DNA of 7,260 bases from an uncultured Oscillospiraceae bacterium. Lineage in GTDB: Bacteria; Bacillota; Clostridia; Oscillospirales; Oscillospiraceae. Both the position numbers and the translations under genes were made by a program. The first letter of the stretch is position 1. The number at the start of each line of letters is the position of its first letter. This document shows positions 5,827 through 7,260 of the stretch, piece by piece. The DNA is taken from contig CAKTXO010000069.1 of assembly GCA_934630985.1 (NCBI GenBank), positions 1 to 7,260 of the forward strand, read 5' to 3'. The notes below the pieces were generated by a model. It saw nothing but the letters and a program-made list of their open reading frames with translations. It did no database searches and was not told where the DNA came from.

Positions 5827-6527
5827 AAATTTCGGACATACTGGGTTTCTTTGGGCTGCTGGTTCGGCCGGAAATCTTCTACATCGGCGGCAGCGATGTG
5901 CTGCCTATGCCTCTGAAAGGCGTCCAGGAGCAGGAGGCTCTGGAGGCACTGGAGCGGGGCGAGGAGGGGGCGAAGGAGCAGCTGGTGGAGCACAATCTGC
6001 GGCTGGTGGTGTACATCGCCCGGCGGTTTGAAAACACCGGCATCAACCTGGAGGACTTGATTTCCATCGGCACCATCGGGCTTATGAAGGCCATCGGCAC
6101 CTACCGGCTGGACAAGAAGATCAAGCTGGCCACCTATGCCTCCCGGTGCATTGAAAATGAAATCCTCATGTACATCCGCAAAACCGCCAATCAGAAAACC
6201 GAGGTGTCCCTGGATGAGCCCATCAACATGGACTGTGACGGCAACGAGCTGCTGCTGTCGGACATCCTGGGCACCGAGGAGGATATGGTCTTCCGGCCTC
6301 TGGAGGAGGACGCCGACCGGTTGGTGCTTCGTCAGGCCATCCGGCTGCTGTCTCCCCGGGAGCAGGAAATCGTGTTTTTGCGCTATGGCCTGGAGGGGCG
6401 GAAGGAGCTGACCCAGAAGGAGGTTGCCCAGGAGATGGGCATTTCCCAGTCCTACATCTCCCGGCTGGAAAAACGGATCCTTCTGCGGCTGCGAAAAGAA
6501 TTCCTCCGCCAGACAAGCTGCGCTTGA
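5823..6527 (+). CDS. sigE: RNA polymerase sporulation sigma factor sigma-E (pro-form)
   Basis: The 234-residue protein aligns clearly with sigma-E, the early mother-cell sigma factor. Region 2 spans about 54-123 ([18 protein letters not shown], then [15 protein letters not shown] and [20 protein letters not shown]). A linker [20 protein letters not shown] follows, and region 4 ends with the helix-turn-helix [23 protein letters not shown] (196-218). The processing region [12 protein letters not shown] is conserved, so cleavage would leave a mature protein starting near Y20. The pro-sequence is then about 19 residues, against 27 in B. subtilis. AGGAGG (5811-5816) lies six bases before the ATG, inside spoIIGA. 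A longer open frame from 4974 is only an out-of-frame run through spoIIGA. The stop codon overlaps the -35 of the rex promoter, and no terminator separates the two genes. Confidence 0.96.
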   Translation: MKISDILGFFGLLVRPEIFYIGGSDVLPMPLKGVQEQEALEALERGEEGAKEQLVEHNLRLVVYIARRFENTGINLEDLISIGTIGLMKAIGTYRLDKKIKLATYASRCIENEILMYIRKTANQKTEVSLDEPINMDCDGNELLLSDILGTEEDMVFRPLEEDADRLVLRQAIRLLSPREQEIVFLRYGLEGRKELTQKEVAQEMGISQSYISRLEKRILLRLRKEFLRQTSCA

Positions 6528-6553
6528 CATCCTTGAAATCGATATGGTATAAT
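6524..6553 (+). promoter_or_regulatory. Near-consensus sigma-A promoter of rex
   Basis: A perfect TTGACA (6524-6529) and a perfect TATAAT (6548-6553) are separated by 18 bases, with TGG directly before the -10 (extended -10). The -35 overlaps the sigE stop codon. Transcription would start near 6560, leaving a leader of about 48 nt. Confidence 0.85.
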
Positions 6554-6573
6554 CGATATGAAAATATATCGAT
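6538..6573. promoter_or_regulatory. Candidate operator: three ATCGATAT half-sites over the rex -10
   Basis: ATCGATAT occurs at 6538-6545 and 6552-6559, and its inverse ATATCGAT at 6566-6573. Successive sites begin 14 bases apart. The second and third form an inverted repeat with a 6-base gap across the transcription start; the first lies in the promoter spacer. A repressor here would block RNA polymerase. The motif does not resemble the usual Rex box (TTGTGAA or TTGTTAA arms), so the binding protein is unknown. Confidence 0.4.
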
Positions 6574-6607
6574 AATAATGACTACCGATTACAAAAGAGA
6601 GGTCGTT

Positions 6608-7258
6608 ATGGAACAGAAGAAAATTTCCAAGGCAGTGCTCAAGCGGCTGCCCGGGTATCTGGCATACCTGAAGAACTTGCCGGAGGGAGCATCTCCCAAC
6701 ATTTCCGCCACGGCGCTGGCCAACGCCCTGGATATGGGCGAGGTGCAGGTGCGAAAGGATCTGGCCATGGTCTCCGACGGCGGCCGACCCAAAATCGGCT
6801 ACCAGCGGGAGGCACTGATCGACGACATTGAGCAGTTCCTGGGTTACGACAACACCACTGACGCGGTGCTCATCGGCGCGGGCAAGCTGGGACAGGCGCT
6901 CATGGGCTATCAGGGCTTTGACGAATACGGCCTGAACATTCTGGCGGCCTTTGATACCAACCCCAAGATCAAGAAGACCGAGGAGGGCAAGCCGGTTTAT
7001 AACGTGACGGAGCTTGCCAAGTTCTGCCGATCCCACAAGGTGCTCATGGGCATCATCACCGTCCCTGCCGAGGGAGCCCAGGAAGTGGCGAACCAGCTGA
7101 TCGCCGGGGGCATCAAGGCAATCTGGAATTTTGCCCCTACCCATCTGGACGTGCCCGCCAATATTCTGGTGCAGAATGAGAATATGGCTACCTCCCTGGC
7201 TGTCCTGTCCGTCCATTTGCAGGCCCAGATCAAGGAAGAAAAAGAAGTGAAAAAGTAA
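6608..7258 (+). CDS. rex: Redox-sensing transcriptional repressor Rex
   Basis: The 216-residue protein has the full Rex layout. An N-terminal winged-helix domain (about 1-80) includes the DNA-recognition segment EVQVRKDLAMVSDGGRPKIGY (45-65). A Rossmann NAD(H)-binding domain carries GAGKLGQAL (90-98). The core IWNFAP (172-177) and the C-terminal helix VQNENMATSLAVLSVHL (188-204) exchange between subunits in the dimer. Rex represses fermentation, respiration or energy genes when NAD+ is high and leaves DNA when NADH rises. ATG 6608 is chosen because GAGAGG (6597-6602) lies five bases before it. An in-frame ATG at 6578 would follow the transcription start too closely and has no binding site. 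The stop is two bases from the window end, so downstream genes are not visible. No terminator separates it from sigE, so read-through from sigE is possible. Confidence 0.96.
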   Translation: MEQKKISKAVLKRLPGYLAYLKNLPEGASPNISATALANALDMGEVQVRKDLAMVSDGGRPKIGYQREALIDDIEQFLGYDNTTDAVLIGAGKLGQALMGYQGFDEYGLNILAAFDTNPKIKKTEEGKPVYNVTELAKFCRSHKVLMGIITVPAEGAQEVANQLIAGGIKAIWNFAPTHLDVPANILVQNENMATSLAVLSVHLQAQIKEEKEVKK

Positions 7259-7260
7259 AA

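Noticed and set aside
6578..6607. Upstream in-frame ATG for rex
   Set aside because: It would lie about 18 bases from the predicted transcription start with no Shine-Dalgarno site; the ATG at 6608 has GAGAGG and gives the normal Rex N-terminus.

Overview
The window looks like chromosomal DNA of an endospore-forming, fairly GC-rich member of the Clostridia. The main evidence is a spoIIGA-sigE pair, a Rex redox repressor, a DUF951 zinc-ribbon-like protein and strong Shine-Dalgarno sites. The dense REP/MITE-like palindromes between genes and the GC-rich third codon positions fit the gut Oscillospiraceae/Ruminococcaceae. That placement is inference; no rRNA or other diagnostic marker is present.

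Layout. Bases 1-283 hold no convincing gene. Bases 74-298 form a large imperfect inverted repeat that runs into the 3' end of a minus-strand RluA-type pseudouridine synthase (284-877). The divergent intergenic region (878-1208) holds a nested palindrome with two competing folds (907-1062), a rho-independent terminator (1086-1120), a candidate promoter on each strand, and three perfect 17-nt tandem repeats in the leader of the next gene. On the plus strand follow an ABC exporter half-transporter (1209-2969), a short relative of the first repeat (2971-3012), rarA (3037-4302), and a DUF951 gene overlapping rarA by one base (4302-4499) that ends in a strong hairpin. Bases 4500-5058 are non-coding and mostly a REP/MITE-like element plus a solitary palindrome. 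Then come spoIIGA (5059-5826) and sigE (5823-6527), overlapping by 4 bases, and rex (6608-7258) from its own near-consensus promoter.

How the genes work together. SpoIIGA is the membrane aspartic protease that activates pro-sigma-E in the mother cell during sporulation, so the 4-base overlap fits coordinated production. Rex senses NADH/NAD+ and represses fermentation and energy genes. RarA acts at stalled replication forks. The ABC exporter and the pseudouridine synthase are ordinary housekeeping or accessory functions. I see no defence island, CRISPR array, phage or biosynthetic cluster. The unusual content is in the non-coding DNA: three families of structured repeats, two of them touching gene 3' ends, and a bistable palindrome between divergent genes.
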